Assembly: GCF_008801575.1 (NCBI RefSeq)
Contig: NZ_VZPL01000001.1
Location: 1 to 64,000 of the forward strand
DNA: 64,000 nt
Direction of reading: 5' to 3'
Source: Xanthomonas cissicola
GTDB taxonomy: Bacteria; Pseudomonadota; Gammaproteobacteria; Xanthomonadales; Xanthomonadaceae
The notes beneath the pieces were generated by a model. That model made no database searches, was not told the DNA's origin, and worked only from the letters and a program-made list of their open reading frames with translations. Each line of letters begins with the position of its first letter. The stretch's first letter is position 1. The translations under genes were made by a program, and so were the position numbers. This document shows, in pieces, positions 8,087 through 17,100 of this stretch.

Positions 8087-8758
8087 TTAGCGTGGCGGCT
8101 TGCGGGCGACCACCGCTTCGATGTGGTGCCTGTCGGGGTCGATGACGAACGCGGCGTACTAATCGTCGCCATCGTCCGGTCGCAAGCCTGGTTCGCCATT
8201 GCAACAGCCGCCGTGCTGTAGCGCAGCGCGATGGAAGGCGTCCACCGCTGACGCATCGGTGGCTGCAAATGCCAGGTGACAGCCGGCCCCCGGAGCGCAG
8301 CGTGCGGCCTGACGTTGCTGTAGAGCGTGTTATGTCCGTTGAGATGAGATGCGTTGGCCGTCAGCGGTGCGGAGCGGGTGCTGCGTGGCGCCGGCGTGGC
8401 TGGCGCCAAGGCAAGCCGCGTGGCGCGTGCTCCGTGCCGCTGACGGCCAACCCTCCGGGAAGTGCCCTGTGGCGCGCCGAGACCGCGTTGCGCGCCTTGC
8501 CCAGGCGGCCAGCATGGGCAAGGCGCACGCCTTGTCTCGACGCGCCACAGGACGCTTCGCACTCACCTCAACGGACATGACACGCTCTAACGCCAGGCAG
8601 TCTTCGCCGCCGGGCCTGCCGTAGCCGACCGCCTGGTCGCGCGTGCCCGGCTCCAGATCCGACCACACCCGCACATCGCCAAGCGCGCCCAGCGCCGCGT
8701 CGTAAAAGGTGGCGGAGGCGTCGATCGCACGAACGCCCAGCGAAACGTGATGCAACAT
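8087..8758 (-). pseudogene. VOC/glyoxalase-family gene, disrupted by insertion and nonsense codon
   Basis: The gene starts at the ATG at 8756-8758 (MLHHVSLGVRAID, ASATFYDAALGALG), a classic vicinal-oxygen-chelate opening. After CLAL the reading frame enters a 265-bp mobile element. Removing the element and one TA copy restores the frame exactly: 405 bases, 135 codons, continuing CHLAFAATDASAVDAFHRAA and ending near DPDRHHIEAVVARKPPR. A second lesion, an in-frame TAG at 8159-8161, falls just before YAAFVIDPD, where a Tyr or similar codon is expected. The gene is therefore doubly inactivated. The family covers glyoxalase- and dioxygenase-like metal enzymes; the substrate is unknown. Confidence 0.9.
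8323..8587. mobile_element. 265-bp MITE-like element with 26-bp inverted ends and TA duplication
   Basis: Both ends read inward GAGCGTGTYATGTCCGTTGA and stay similar to about base 26 (two mismatches). The element is flanked by TA at 8321-8322 and 8588-8589, and excision down to one TA rebuilds the host glyoxalase frame. TA duplication is characteristic of IS630/Tc1-mariner elements, so this looks like a non-autonomous derivative. It has no transposase. Inside lie two long imperfect hairpins: about 8353-8443 (GGCCGTCAGCGGTGCGG pairing with CCGTGCCGCTGACGGCC) and about 8467-8551 (CCTGTGGCGCG pairing with CGCGCCACAGG). Confidence 0.88.
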
Positions 8759-9121
8759 CGGTGCAGCCTGCAAGGGCGACGGCACATCGGCGTGTCGGTG
8801 GCGACGCCGGTCTGTATGCGGGCCGGCGTCAATCGCGTGTCGGTGGCGTGGTGGTCAAGCGTCGCTACGTGTCGCTGCCGTGCCCAGTGCGCCTGCGGCC
8901 CTCCACGCCCATTCGTGGTGCAAGCAGGCCGGCCCGTACGCCACGACCAGCGCGCAGGTATAGCAAAACAAGCAGGAGCGATGTCTCGCGGTGGGTCGCG
9001 CCCTGACCTTACACTGCGCCGTCGCGGGCTCCCCGCATCGTGCCCCTGCAGCGTTGCCCAAGCTGTGTGCGTGAGCAGGTGCTTGCGCCGCTTGCCGCCT
9101 CCTACCAGCACGAAGGTTTCG
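8759..9121. other. Intergenic stretch
   Basis: About 360 bases between the divergent glyoxalase remnant and the sugar dehydrogenase. I see no gene, no RNA and no clear promoter; a short GTGTCGGTGGCG direct repeat occurs near 8790 and 8838. Confidence 0.5.
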
Positions 9122-10057
9122 ATGAAGCATCCAGACGCATTGCGTATTGCCCTTGTCGGGATCGGCAAGATCGCCCGCGACCAGCACGTGCCGACCATCG
9201 CGGCGCGCGACGATGTGCAGCTGGTGGCCACCGTAAGCCGGCATGGCACGGTCGACGGCGTGCCCGCCTATCACACCCTGGAAGACGCCTTTGCCGCGCA
9301 GCCGCAGATCGAGGCGGTGGCCTTGTGCACGCCACCGGTCGGACGGCACGCATTGGCGCAGGCCGCGTTGGCAGCTGGCCGCCACGTGTTTCTGGAAAAG
9401 CCGCCGGCCGCCACGCTCGCCGAAATTCATGACCTGCAAGACGTGGCGCAGCGTGCACAACGCACCCTGTTCACCAGCTGGCATTCGCGCTGCGCCGCCG
9501 GTGTCGAGCCTGCCCGTGCATGGCTGGCCGACAAGCAACTCGTGCGTGCGCATATCACCTGGAAGGAAGACATTCGCCATTGGCATCCGGGCCAGGACTG
9601 GATTCTGGAACCCGGCGGCATGGGTGTGTTCGACCCCGGCATCAATGCGCTCTCTATCGCGACCCATCTGCTGCCGCGCAGCTTGGCGCTGCGCGATGCC
9701 GAACTGCACACTCCGGAGAACCGTCAGGCGCCGCTGTATGCCAGGCTCGCGTTCGTCGACACCGCAGGACTCCCGGTAACGGCCGAATTCGATTTCCTGC
9801 AGACCGGGCACCAGCGCTGGGATATCGAAGTGGAAACCACCGCGGGCATGCTGATGCTCAGCGAAGGCGGAGCCAAGTTGCGCATCGAGGGGCAACTGCA
9901 GGCGCTGCCAGCGTCCAGCGAATACGACGGCTTGTACGGGCGCTTCGTGCAGCTGGTGCGCGCGGGCCAATCGGAAGTGGATATTGCACCGTTCGTGCAC
10001 GTGGCAGATGCGTTCATGCTCGGCGCACGCCAGGTCACCGCACCGTTCGCCTGGTAG
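9122..10057 (+). CDS. Gfo/Idh/MocA sugar 1-dehydrogenase (L-arabinose/D-galactose type)
   Basis: The 311-residue protein opens with the Rossmann motif ALVGIGKIARDQHVP and has the EKPPAATL motif of the Gfo/Idh/MocA family at about residues 90-97. Its middle (FTSWHSRCAAGVEPARAWL, WKEDIRHWHPGQDW, EPGGMGVFDPGINALSI) closely follows remembered L-arabinose/D-galactose 1-dehydrogenases, which oxidise the sugar to its lactone with NAD(P) in non-phosphorylating pentose or galactose catabolism. The longer in-frame upstream start lacks conservation, so I used the ATG at 9122. No other pathway gene is adjacent. It converges with the amylase gene and both probably end at the hairpin at 10317. Confidence 0.85.
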   Translation: MKHPDALRIALVGIGKIARDQHVPTIAARDDVQLVATVSRHGTVDGVPAYHTLEDAFAAQPQIEAVALCTPPVGRHALAQAALAAGRHVFLEKPPAATLAEIHDLQDVAQRAQRTLFTSWHSRCAAGVEPARAWLADKQLVRAHITWKEDIRHWHPGQDWILEPGGMGVFDPGINALSIATHLLPRSLALRDAELHTPENRQAPLYARLAFVDTAGLPVTAEFDFLQTGHQRWDIEVETTAGMLMLSEGGAKLRIEGQLQALPASSEYDGLYGRFVQLVRAGQSEVDIAPFVHVADAFMLGARQVTAPFAW

Positions 10058-10316
10058 GTCGGTCAATCCGCTTGGCCAACGGTGAACGCCGCTGGTCAAC
10101 GCCGGCAGTCCTGCGGCCGTACGCTATCTGCAGAAGTTGGGTTCGGCGCGCACCAGTCGTGCGCCGCTGCCAGCGTCGTTCGCCCACCGCAGTGCGCGGT
10201 GCCGCACAAAACGCGCCGGCTGCAACGCGTGGAGCGGTCCATCGATGCGAATGCGCATGTGCGCTGCACCCAACGGCATCCTGGCGCAGTCGATCGGCGC
10301 GAGCCCGTAGAAACAA

Positions 10317-10350
10317 CCAGGCCCCGACGCCGGTTCGCGTCGGGGCCTGG
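10317..10350. terminator. Strong hairpin between convergent genes
   Basis: The arms CCAGGCCCCGACGC and GCGTCGGGGCCTGG pair perfectly over 14 bp around a 6-base loop. It lies between the sugar dehydrogenase (ending 10057) and the amylase (ending 10462), so it can stop both, though no clear T-run follows. The rest of the 404-base gap shows nothing else. Confidence 0.7.
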
Positions 10351-10461
10351 CCTTGATCGTGGTGCAGCGTCGTCGTGCGAAGTCGCAAGGCACGCCGCAG
10401 TCGCCGTTTCAAGCGACGATAACACTGCAACGTAGTGTCATCGCCATATTGTGGTGGCCGC

Positions 10462-11889
10462 TCAGCGGCGCCACATGCGCGCCCCGCGCGCCGGCAGCGT
10501 AAAGGTGTAGGAACTACTGGAAATGCGCACTACGTTGCCCGAGCCCAAGGCATCCACGTAATCGGCATTCCAGTACAATACGCTGTTGTTCATTCCCACC
10601 GTGGTGGTGACCGGGTTGCCGCACTTGTTGATGCCCACGATGCCCAGGCTGCCGCGACGGAACAGGATGTGGCAGGAGCTGGACGACAAGACCTGCATGT
10701 CGGTGCCCTGCACGCCATTATGGAAGCCGATCATGCGGCGCAGATCGTCGCGTAGATAAGCGTTGACCCAGCGATTGTCGCCGCTTTCGTTGTTGTCGGT
10801 ATAAAGCATCGGCATGCCGCCGTTGCGACCGATCAGGTACGCGTAGGCCAGCGTTTCATCCACCGGGTCGAGAATCGCATAGCGGAATCCGGCGTTGTTG
10901 GGAATGTCGTGGGTCACTGCAAAGGTCACGGCGCGATTGCCCGGCAATGCCTGTCCGGACGCGGCGGGATCCACCAGCTGCTGCATGCTGGCGCCAATGG
11001 CGAACGCGTTGCGCACCGCATTGAACAGCGGAAAGTCGTAGGCTGCATGCGGCGTGGATTGCAGGTACGGCGCCAGGAACTGGTCGTAATCGCCATTGCC
11101 CGTACCGCCGCCGGTGATCACTTCGCCGAAGACATACACACCCGATCGGATGCCGGCATCGAAGACGCGATTGAGATGGTCGAACGTCATGTGCTTGGCC
11201 GCATCCACCCGGAAGCCGGTCACGCCCATGCTCTTGAGCGCCTGCAGATAGGCGCGCTGCTGCTGTACCACCCAGTCGTTGCCCAGCAAATCCGGCAGGC
11301 CTGGATCGCTGCCGCCGCCGCAGATACGGTAATTGCGCACCTGGTAAGCGTCGTTGTAGTTGCTGATGCACTGCGCCGGGCCGAAATCGCTGGCGCTGAG
11401 GAAGTTTGACTGCAGCGTGCCGAACAAGCGCAGCGAATCGTAACGGCCGGGGTTTGCCGCGTACTGCGACAGGACCGCGCCGCCTGGGTAATTGAGGTCC
11501 GAGCGTGTGGCCGCTTCGTTGGCCATGTGGTTGAACACGATGTCGGCATAGGTTTCCACACCGTTGCTGGCCAGCGCCTGGACCATCTTCTTGAATGCAA
11601 CGGTGTCGCCGAGCGGATTGTCGATCAGGCGGATGTCCTGGGGTTGATAGCGCACCCACCAGGCACTTCCTTCGGAGCGGTACGCGGGGGCGACCAATAC
11701 CTTGCGATAGCCGGCATCGGCAATCTGCTTGGCGCGCGCTTCCACGGTGGCATACGGCCAGTTGAAGGCGTGCAGGATGACATCGGCCTGCGCGTTGGCG
11801 GTGGTCACCAGCAGGACCAATGCAGTCAGCAAGAGACGGACACCGCGTTGTATCAGTGAGGGTGGAGCATGAGCAGGCGTGTTGCGCAT
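10462..11889 (-). CDS. Secreted alpha-amylase, GH13
   Basis: The 475-residue protein has a signal peptide ending near ANAQA (about residue 35). The GH13 conserved regions are present in order: DIVFNHMAN, GFRVDAAKH (nucleophile Asp), VFGEVI (acid/base Glu) and VTHDIPNN (transition-state Asp). A short C-terminal beta domain rich in Ser follows. It should hydrolyse internal alpha-1,4 bonds of starch outside the cell. Length and features fit bacterial and animal-type alpha-amylases found in Xanthomonas and relatives. The start at 11889 gives a slightly long, Arg-containing n-region, acceptable for Sec export. No sugar-regulator gene is adjacent. Confidence 0.92.
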   Translation of the reverse strand: MRNTPAHAPPSLIQRGVRLLLTALVLLVTTANAQADVILHAFNWPYATVEARAKQIADAGYRKVLVAPAYRSEGSAWWVRYQPQDIRLIDNPLGDTVAFKKMVQALASNGVETYADIVFNHMANEAATRSDLNYPGGAVLSQYAANPGRYDSLRLFGTLQSNFLSASDFGPAQCISNYNDAYQVRNYRICGGGSDPGLPDLLGNDWVVQQQRAYLQALKSMGVTGFRVDAAKHMTFDHLNRVFDAGIRSGVYVFGEVITGGGTGNGDYDQFLAPYLQSTPHAAYDFPLFNAVRNAFAIGASMQQLVDPAASGQALPGNRAVTFAVTHDIPNNAGFRYAILDPVDETLAYAYLIGRNGGMPMLYTDNNESGDNRWVNAYLRDDLRRMIGFHNGVQGTDMQVLSSSSCHILFRRGSLGIVGINKCGNPVTTTVGMNNSVLYWNADYVDALGSGNVVRISSSSYTFTLPARGARMWRR

Positions 11890-12548
11890 CGGATCGATCT
11901 CCAGTGGTAAGCGCAGGCCGACGCGCAGTGCACGATGCCCGCATCAAGGCTTCCGGCCCCTGTTCCGGAAAGCGCGCGCACGGTGTGCAGCGCGCAGTGA
12001 TGCTAAGCGTGCATCGCGGCGCAGCATGGGTGTTGTGCATACGTATTCACTGCAGATGGCTGGCAAACTGGGCGCGGGGTTCGGCGCCAACGGCGCGATT
12101 GGTCGCAAAAATCAGTGAGCCAGGCGGCCGTTGCAATCTCGCCTGCACCTGCCTTGTTGAATCAAGGCTTGGCGATAGGCAAAGCTCATCGTTAGCATGC
12201 GGCGCATGCAACGTGGCCGGCGCATCTGGCCAGAACGTCTCTGTTGACATAGATCAGCTGCTTCGTGTTGTTTACTGCCGGCACCGTGCACGTCACCTTC
12301 GCATGCCGCGCTGCCCTCGTGCGGCAAAGCCAAGGTGCCGATGCGCGGCTTGCACGCTGCATCCGCATCGCGCCGAGCAGCAATAGCTTGCCGCAGCGGC
12401 GATATGCCCGAACGCGCGGATGGCTGCGTCTGGCAGCGGCACGGCCGCAATCCGGACCACCGGCATTGCCAACGGCCCGGCCCGGCTACGACGATGGGGT
12501 GGCGCTGGCCGCGTTAAACTAGGCGCCAGTCCACTGCCCAGCCTCCCG
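11890..12548. other. Intergenic stretch with no recognisable gene
   Basis: About 660 bases between the divergent amylase and DUF2058 genes. Open frames here give Arg/Ala-rich products without domains. It should hold both promoters, but no operator stands out. A tRNA-like fold or riboswitch was looked for by eye and not found. Confidence 0.5.
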
Positions 12549-13094
12549 ATGCGCAATCCATTGCAAGAACAGCTGCTCAAGGCCGGCCTGGTGAAAAAAG
12601 CCCAGGTGGACAAGGTTGCGCGCGAACAGGTCAAACAGCGCCATGCCAAGGGCGCGGCGGTGCAGCCGGCGGCGTCGGACAAGGTCGATGCGGCGCGCCT
12701 GCAGGCCGAGCGTGCCGAGCGCGATCGTGCGCTGGCCGAAGAGCGCAACGTGCAGGTGCGCCGGCAGGAAGTGCTCGCGCAGGTGCGGCAGATCGTGGAG
12801 ACCAACAAGGTCAAGCGCGAAGGCGAGATCGACTACCGCTTCAACGACGGCAGCGTGATCCGCAGCGTGCTGGTGAACACGGTGCTGCGCAGCCAGTTGG
12901 CCAACGGCGCGCTGGTGATCGTGCGCTACGGTGATGGTTTTGAGCTGATTCCGCGCGCGGCCGCCGACAAGGTTTACAGCCGCGATGCCGATGCCGTGGT
13001 GCTGGACCACGGACGCAACAGCGCGCCGGCCGCGCCCGATAGCGATGACGACTACTACAGCCAGTTCAAGGTGCCGGACGATTTGATCTGGTAG
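12549..13094 (+). CDS. DUF2058 protein (YaiL-like)
   Basis: The 181-residue protein begins MRNPLQEQLLKAGLVKKAQ and has a long charged helical segment (about 18-85) rich in Arg, Glu, Lys and Gln, likely a coiled coil. A compact C-terminal domain follows with YRFNDGSVIRSVLVN and IVRYGDGFELIPRAAADKV, the signature of DUF2058. The end is acidic (DSDDDYYSQFKVPDDLIW). E. coli YaiL is the named relative; it is often listed as nucleoprotein-like, but no function is established. It should be cytoplasmic. The gene stands alone. Confidence 0.85.
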   Translation: MRNPLQEQLLKAGLVKKAQVDKVAREQVKQRHAKGAAVQPAASDKVDAARLQAERAERDRALAEERNVQVRRQEVLAQVRQIVETNKVKREGEIDYRFNDGSVIRSVLVNTVLRSQLANGALVIVRYGDGFELIPRAAADKVYSRDADAVVLDHGRNSAPAAPDSDDDYYSQFKVPDDLIW

Positions 13095-13333
13095 CGCTGG
13101 CGAACCCCCGCATTGGGTGGTTGCCAGACGGATCCAGCTCCACCGCGTGCGCCACACCGCTGCGTGATGCGTACCTGCATGGTGTCGGTGGGTGTTTGGT
13201 GACTGCCCGAAACCAGGCTGAGTAGGTGCGCGCGCCAGTCCGATCGCCGCGCGGTCGGCTGATGGTGATTCAACGTAGTCGTGCGGACGCCTGCGCGCTA
13301 CCCTGGCGCTCTTTGTCGCCGCACAGTCTGCTC

Positions 13334-13891
13334 ATGTCGATCGTCTTGACCCCGTTCGCCCGCACCCGCCTGTTTCCGCGCGATGGGCGTCGCAATGCCA
13401 TCCAGGACTGCACGCCGGAGCAGTTCATCCAGCGGCTCAACGACGCTGCGCCGCTACGCGTGATCGAGGGCTATGCGCCGTTTTGCCAATTGCATGTGCA
13501 CCGCAACTGGACTTCGACCCGCTGCCTCACTATTCCCATCACCGATGACAACCGGCACCTGCTGCGTTCCGGCTACGAGGCGCGCAGCACGCAGGAATTG
13601 GCCGTGCTGGTGCGTTGGTTCGAAGGTGTCGAGCCAACGGTGGCCGCCTATCTGCTGCCCATCCTCTACAGCCGCGAGCAGTTGGCCAAGGAAGGCACGC
13701 CCATCGAGGCTGACTGGGGTGTGGTCGGTTGTCTCTACACCGCAGAGCCGGACGAAATTCCGATGGCACCGATCACCATGTTGCGCAATGCCTTGGGTGT
13801 GGAAGAGGGTGGCTCGGGCACGCCGCTGGACCGCGATGCCTATCGGCGTAGCGTGGCGTTCTGGGAAGCGAATGCGAACTGGCGGCCGTGA
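13334..13891 (+). CDS. DUF3228 family protein
   Basis: From the ATG at 13334 the protein has 185 residues, with no signal peptide or membrane segment. The sequence (TPFARTRLFPRDG, EGYAPFCQLHVHRNW, VGCLYTAEPDEIPMAPITMLRN, GGSGTPLDRDAY) corresponds to the DUF3228 family of small conserved proteins of unknown function found in bacteria and some eukaryotes. An in-frame start 36 codons upstream (13226) adds a non-conserved Arg-rich leader and was not used. The gene stands alone. Confidence 0.75.
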   Translation: MSIVLTPFARTRLFPRDGRRNAIQDCTPEQFIQRLNDAAPLRVIEGYAPFCQLHVHRNWTSTRCLTIPITDDNRHLLRSGYEARSTQELAVLVRWFEGVEPTVAAYLLPILYSREQLAKEGTPIEADWGVVGCLYTAEPDEIPMAPITMLRNALGVEEGGSGTPLDRDAYRRSVAFWEANANWRP

Positions 13892-14059
13892 CGCGTTTGG
13901 CGACGCTGCAATGGCAGATCGCCACAGGCCACCCGTGTGATTCACGACCAGTCGCATGCCTCCAGCGCATTTTCCGGAGACGTGATGCGTATCGTCCGCT
14001 CGCTGTTTGCGGCGTGGACGCGGCGTTCGGCGTTGCATGATCCACGCACCCCAAAGCGG

Positions 14060-14764
14060 TTATGTGCCTGTCGGGGGCAGGAAGGCCTCTTCGGTGAGCC
14101 GTTCCAGGTAGTCGCGCATGCAGTGTTCGATCAGTGCCGGTTCCGTCGGCAGCCGACGCGCCGGTGCGCCGCCCACACCACGCGCATGGACGCGCGGATA
14201 GGGGAGCGCCGGCACTGGCAGCTCCAGGAATGCGCACAGACGTGCCCAGTGCGATTCGGCGTCGGCATCGAGCACCAAGAGGCGCGGCGCCGGTACACGC
14301 GCGATCACGGATTGGTTCCAGCGGCGGAAGTAGTCGGTCATGAAAGCGCGATCACCGACATTTCCCTCCAGATCGCGACGCAAGAAGCGGCTCACGCGTT
14401 GACCCTGAGCACCAAACAGCGACGGCACGCTGCTGTCGCCGGAGAAGATCGTCGCGCTGACGGAATCGAACCACGCGTCCGGATCGCGCACGGTCAGGAT
14501 CACCTTGGCGTGCGGGAAGTGCGCGGACAATTCCTCCCAGAAACGGCAGCCGGGGTAGTCGGTCGTCGCCGCATAGCCAGCGAACAGTGCGTCCCAATCC
14601 GGGTGCCCGTCGATCGCCGCCTCCCAGCGTGGCAAGTCGTGACGCAGATTCGCTGCCAATTCCATCGCGTGGTAGCAGCGGCCCACACCGAGCCGCTCAA
14701 GCGCCAACTTCAGGGACAGGGTGCCAGTGCGGCCCAGACCGGCGCCAATGAGTTGGAGACTCAT
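14060..14764 (-). CDS. Sulfotransferase family protein (second in the P450 operon)
   Basis: The 234-residue protein starts with LIGAGLGRTGTLSLKLALERLG, where GRTGT at residues 11-15 is the PAPS-binding loop of the Sulfotransfer_4 type, and has VILTVRDPDAWFDSVS, the second nucleotide-binding element. It should transfer sulfate from PAPS to a hydroxyl group in the cytoplasm. Its ATG overlaps the stop of the preceding sulfotransferase as ATGA (14761-14764), which indicates translational coupling. It is the last gene of a unit that begins with a 26-codon gene and a P450. Substrate is unknown; the context suggests a tyrosine-rich peptide or a small product made from it. Confidence 0.85.
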   Translation of the reverse strand: MSLQLIGAGLGRTGTLSLKLALERLGVGRCYHAMELAANLRHDLPRWEAAIDGHPDWDALFAGYAATTDYPGCRFWEELSAHFPHAKVILTVRDPDAWFDSVSATIFSGDSSVPSLFGAQGQRVSRFLRRDLEGNVGDRAFMTDYFRRWNQSVIARVPAPRLLVLDADAESHWARLCAFLELPVPALPYPRVHARGVGGAPARRLPTEPALIEHCMRDYLERLTEEAFLPPTGT

Positions 14765-15675
14765 GCCGGTCGCGCCTGGCCGTGGGCCATCCACTGTGCT
14801 GCGTCTACGCCAAGTTCCGCATGTGCGCGTTGCACATATGCATGATTGAGTGCATCCGGCAGGGCAGTGCGCCAGCGGCCACTGCGGCCCTGGTTGAAGA
14901 ATGCTTTGCCGCCTTCGCGCCATAGTCCGGACCCCTGCGGCACGTAGCGCGTTGCATGCTGTCGCATGTAGTCGAAGCGGCAGTGCGCCACGATCGTGTC
15001 CCATTTGCCGGGCGGAATCGGGATGTGGAGAAAGGCGGCGATGCGGTGGATTTGGCCGGGCAGGTCGTCGAGCAAGTCGTTGTAGTGAAGTTGCAGCACG
15101 TTCGCATCCGCGCGCCGTTCCCACCACGAACGGACGCCTTCCCATAACGGCCAGAAGGGCGCCCCGTCCTGTTCCAGCCACTGCGCCACATAGGCATCGC
15201 GCGTCAGGCGCGGCGGTGGCAGCACGCGCAGCTTGCCGGGTTCGGCAGTGCCAGCGTCCAGACCTATCTGCGCATCCTGGCGCAACGCGCATTGATGGTC
15301 ATACAGGCTCAGTGCAATGTCGCGTCCATCGCGGCCAATGTACAGATACTTGACGAGTGCGCTGGTGACCAGTGCATCGGCTGGCAAGTGTGTCTTCATG
15401 AAGCGTCGATGGCTCTGCGCGTCCAGCAGCGCGAGCTTGGTGGCCTTATCCGGATAGACGCCGTCGACCCAAGGAGAAATGGCCGAGACGTCGATCTCCG
15501 CTTCGCCGCGGAAGAGCAGTTGCGCCACGATCTGCTGCAGCCAGGTCGTGCCGGCCTTGGCGTAACTGGCGATCACGATATCTCCTTCGCGCAGGGCCAG
15601 ATCGTTCCACACGCTGGAGTCGAAGAATCGGTTTGGATATTCCCTGATTTTTTCGCGAACGTGCGGATGATTCAT
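14761..15675 (-). CDS. Sulfotransferase (PF00685-like), first in the P450 operon
   Basis: The 304-residue protein carries the 5'-phosphosulfate loop YAKAGTTWLQQI (K40 to about 48) and the 3'-phosphate segment YIGRDGRDIALSLYDH, both diagnostic of cytosolic-type PAPS sulfotransferases. The C-terminal part has the family's VPQGSGLWREGGKAFFNQGRxGRW-like segment near the PAPS site. It starts within the last codons of the P450 gene (4-base overlap) and its stop overlaps the next sulfotransferase start, so the three are tightly coupled. Two different sulfotransferases behind a P450 imply two sulfation events or two substrates. Confidence 0.9.
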   Translation of the reverse strand: MNHPHVREKIREYPNRFFDSSVWNDLALREGDIVIASYAKAGTTWLQQIVAQLLFRGEAEIDVSAISPWVDGVYPDKATKLALLDAQSHRRFMKTHLPADALVTSALVKYLYIGRDGRDIALSLYDHQCALRQDAQIGLDAGTAEPGKLRVLPPPRLTRDAYVAQWLEQDGAPFWPLWEGVRSWWERRADANVLQLHYNDLLDDLPGQIHRIAAFLHIPIPPGKWDTIVAHCRFDYMRQHATRYVPQGSGLWREGGKAFFNQGRSGRWRTALPDALNHAYVQRAHAELGVDAAQWMAHGQARPA

Positions 15676-17033
15676 GTGATGGTGCCCAAGCGAGATGCGA
15701 TGTCGGATCGTGGGCGCAGTGCGATGCGCACATCCAGTGGCCTCAGCACGAGCGCGGGGAACGGCGTGGGGCGAGCGTCGGCAGCCAGATGCAAGCTGCG
15801 CTCACGCAACACGGTGGCGATGACCGCGGTCATCTGGGTGAGGGCCAGCATGCTGCCGATGCAACTGCGTGGGCCGCCACCGAATGGGAAGTAGCTGTAG
15901 CGCGTCAGCGTGTGGGTGGCGGTCTCGTCCAGCCAGCGTGCGGGCAGGAAAGCCTCGGGCTCGGGAAAATGCCGTTCGTCGCGGTGCACGACCCATGGGC
16001 TGATCAGCAGTTGGGTGCCGCGGGGGACATGGAAGCCGTTCAAGGTGGTGTCGCGTTGCGCGATCCGCGCGGTCATCCAGGCCGGCGGATACAGGCGCAT
16101 CGCCTCTTTCACGCAGGCCCGTGCGTGCGGCAAGCGGTCGAGCAACCCGGTGCCGGCTGCGGCGTCAGCATCGTCCAGTCCGGCTGCTTCCTGCGCCACT
16201 CGCTGCGCCACGTGCGGATGCTGCGCCAGCAGCAGCAAGGTCCAGGTCAGTGCTGCCGCCATTGGTTCCAGTGCGGACATCAGCATCGCTGCCGCTTCGT
16301 CGCAGCACCAGTCGCTGCCGCCTCGCGTAGCGTCGGCCATTAGGAGCGCTAGGACCGATGCTGCATGCGAGGGCTGCTGCGTACTGCGCGCCAAAATGCG
16401 TTCCAGCGCCATGTTGAGATCCGCGCGTGCGCGGCGCAGGCGATACCGGTGCGCCGATGGCCACCACGTCGGCGCAAGGGATTGATGGCGCGTCTGCTGC
16501 AAGATCGCATCGACCATCGGCAGCATGCGCAGCAGGTCCAGTGCATGGGCCAGATTCCCGAGCAGAAAGCCGGCGGCCAATTGCGCGCATAGTGCAGTCA
16601 TCAGCGTGCGCATGTCCTGTTCAGCGATGGACTCGCCCTGTTCGCGTAGAAGCGACAGGGTGACAGCCGCTGCCTGTGCTGCGGAGTCGCGCACCAGGGC
16701 TGCACGAAACGCAGGCTGCAGCGTCTGCCGCTTGTGCCGCCAGGCTGCGCCAGTGCTATTCATCAACGAAGCGGGAAACGCCGCGCGCCGCGCGCTCGGG
16801 TCAGTATCGGTCTTGCCGTAGAGTGTTCCGTCATCACCCAGCACCGTAGCGATCATGGCCGGTGCGGCGAGCAGATACGTGCGTTTTGCGACCCTGACCA
16901 CATCGCCGTGCATGCGCACGCACGATTGCAGGAATGCCAAGGGATTTTCAGAGAACTGCCGCCGGTTGCCGAATGCCCAGTGTCCAACCGGGCCAGGGGG
17001 GATAGCTTGCCTGCAACCTGAATTCATGCGCAT
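15672..17033 (-). CDS. Cytochrome P450
   Basis: The 453-residue protein has the P450 landmarks: the ExxR helix (KEAMRLYPPAW), a PERF-like region (FLPARWLDE) and the haem loop FPFGGGPRSCIG with the axial ligand at Cys391. The I-helix reads SALEPMAAALTW, where most P450s have (A/G)Gx(D/E)TT; the Glu is kept but both Thr are replaced, so the usual proton-relay alcohol is missing. The protein has no membrane anchor. It lies 109 bases after the 26-codon gene and overlaps the first sulfotransferase by 4 bases. A second ATG two codons in is equally likely as start; no strong ribosome site separates them. In context a peptide-crosslinking P450 is a possibility, not shown. Confidence 0.9.
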   Translation of the reverse strand: MRMNSGCRQAIPPGPVGHWAFGNRRQFSENPLAFLQSCVRMHGDVVRVAKRTYLLAAPAMIATVLGDDGTLYGKTDTDPSARRAAFPASLMNSTGAAWRHKRQTLQPAFRAALVRDSAAQAAAVTLSLLREQGESIAEQDMRTLMTALCAQLAAGFLLGNLAHALDLLRMLPMVDAILQQTRHQSLAPTWWPSAHRYRLRRARADLNMALERILARSTQQPSHAASVLALLMADATRGGSDWCCDEAAAMLMSALEPMAAALTWTLLLLAQHPHVAQRVAQEAAGLDDADAAAGTGLLDRLPHARACVKEAMRLYPPAWMTARIAQRDTTLNGFHVPRGTQLLISPWVVHRDERHFPEPEAFLPARWLDETATHTLTRYSYFPFGGGPRSCIGSMLALTQMTAVIATVLRERSLHLAADARPTPFPALVLRPLDVRIALRPRSDIASRLGTIT

Positions 17034-17100
17034 TTGGGTGTGGCCGACGAAGACGCAGGCGGTGCATTATGGAGGCGGAGCGGACCGGCGATGCCAAGCT

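Noticed and set aside
11890-12548. Hidden RNA gene in the amylase upstream gap
   Set aside because: No tRNA cloverleaf, no conserved riboswitch block and no strong terminator were seen.
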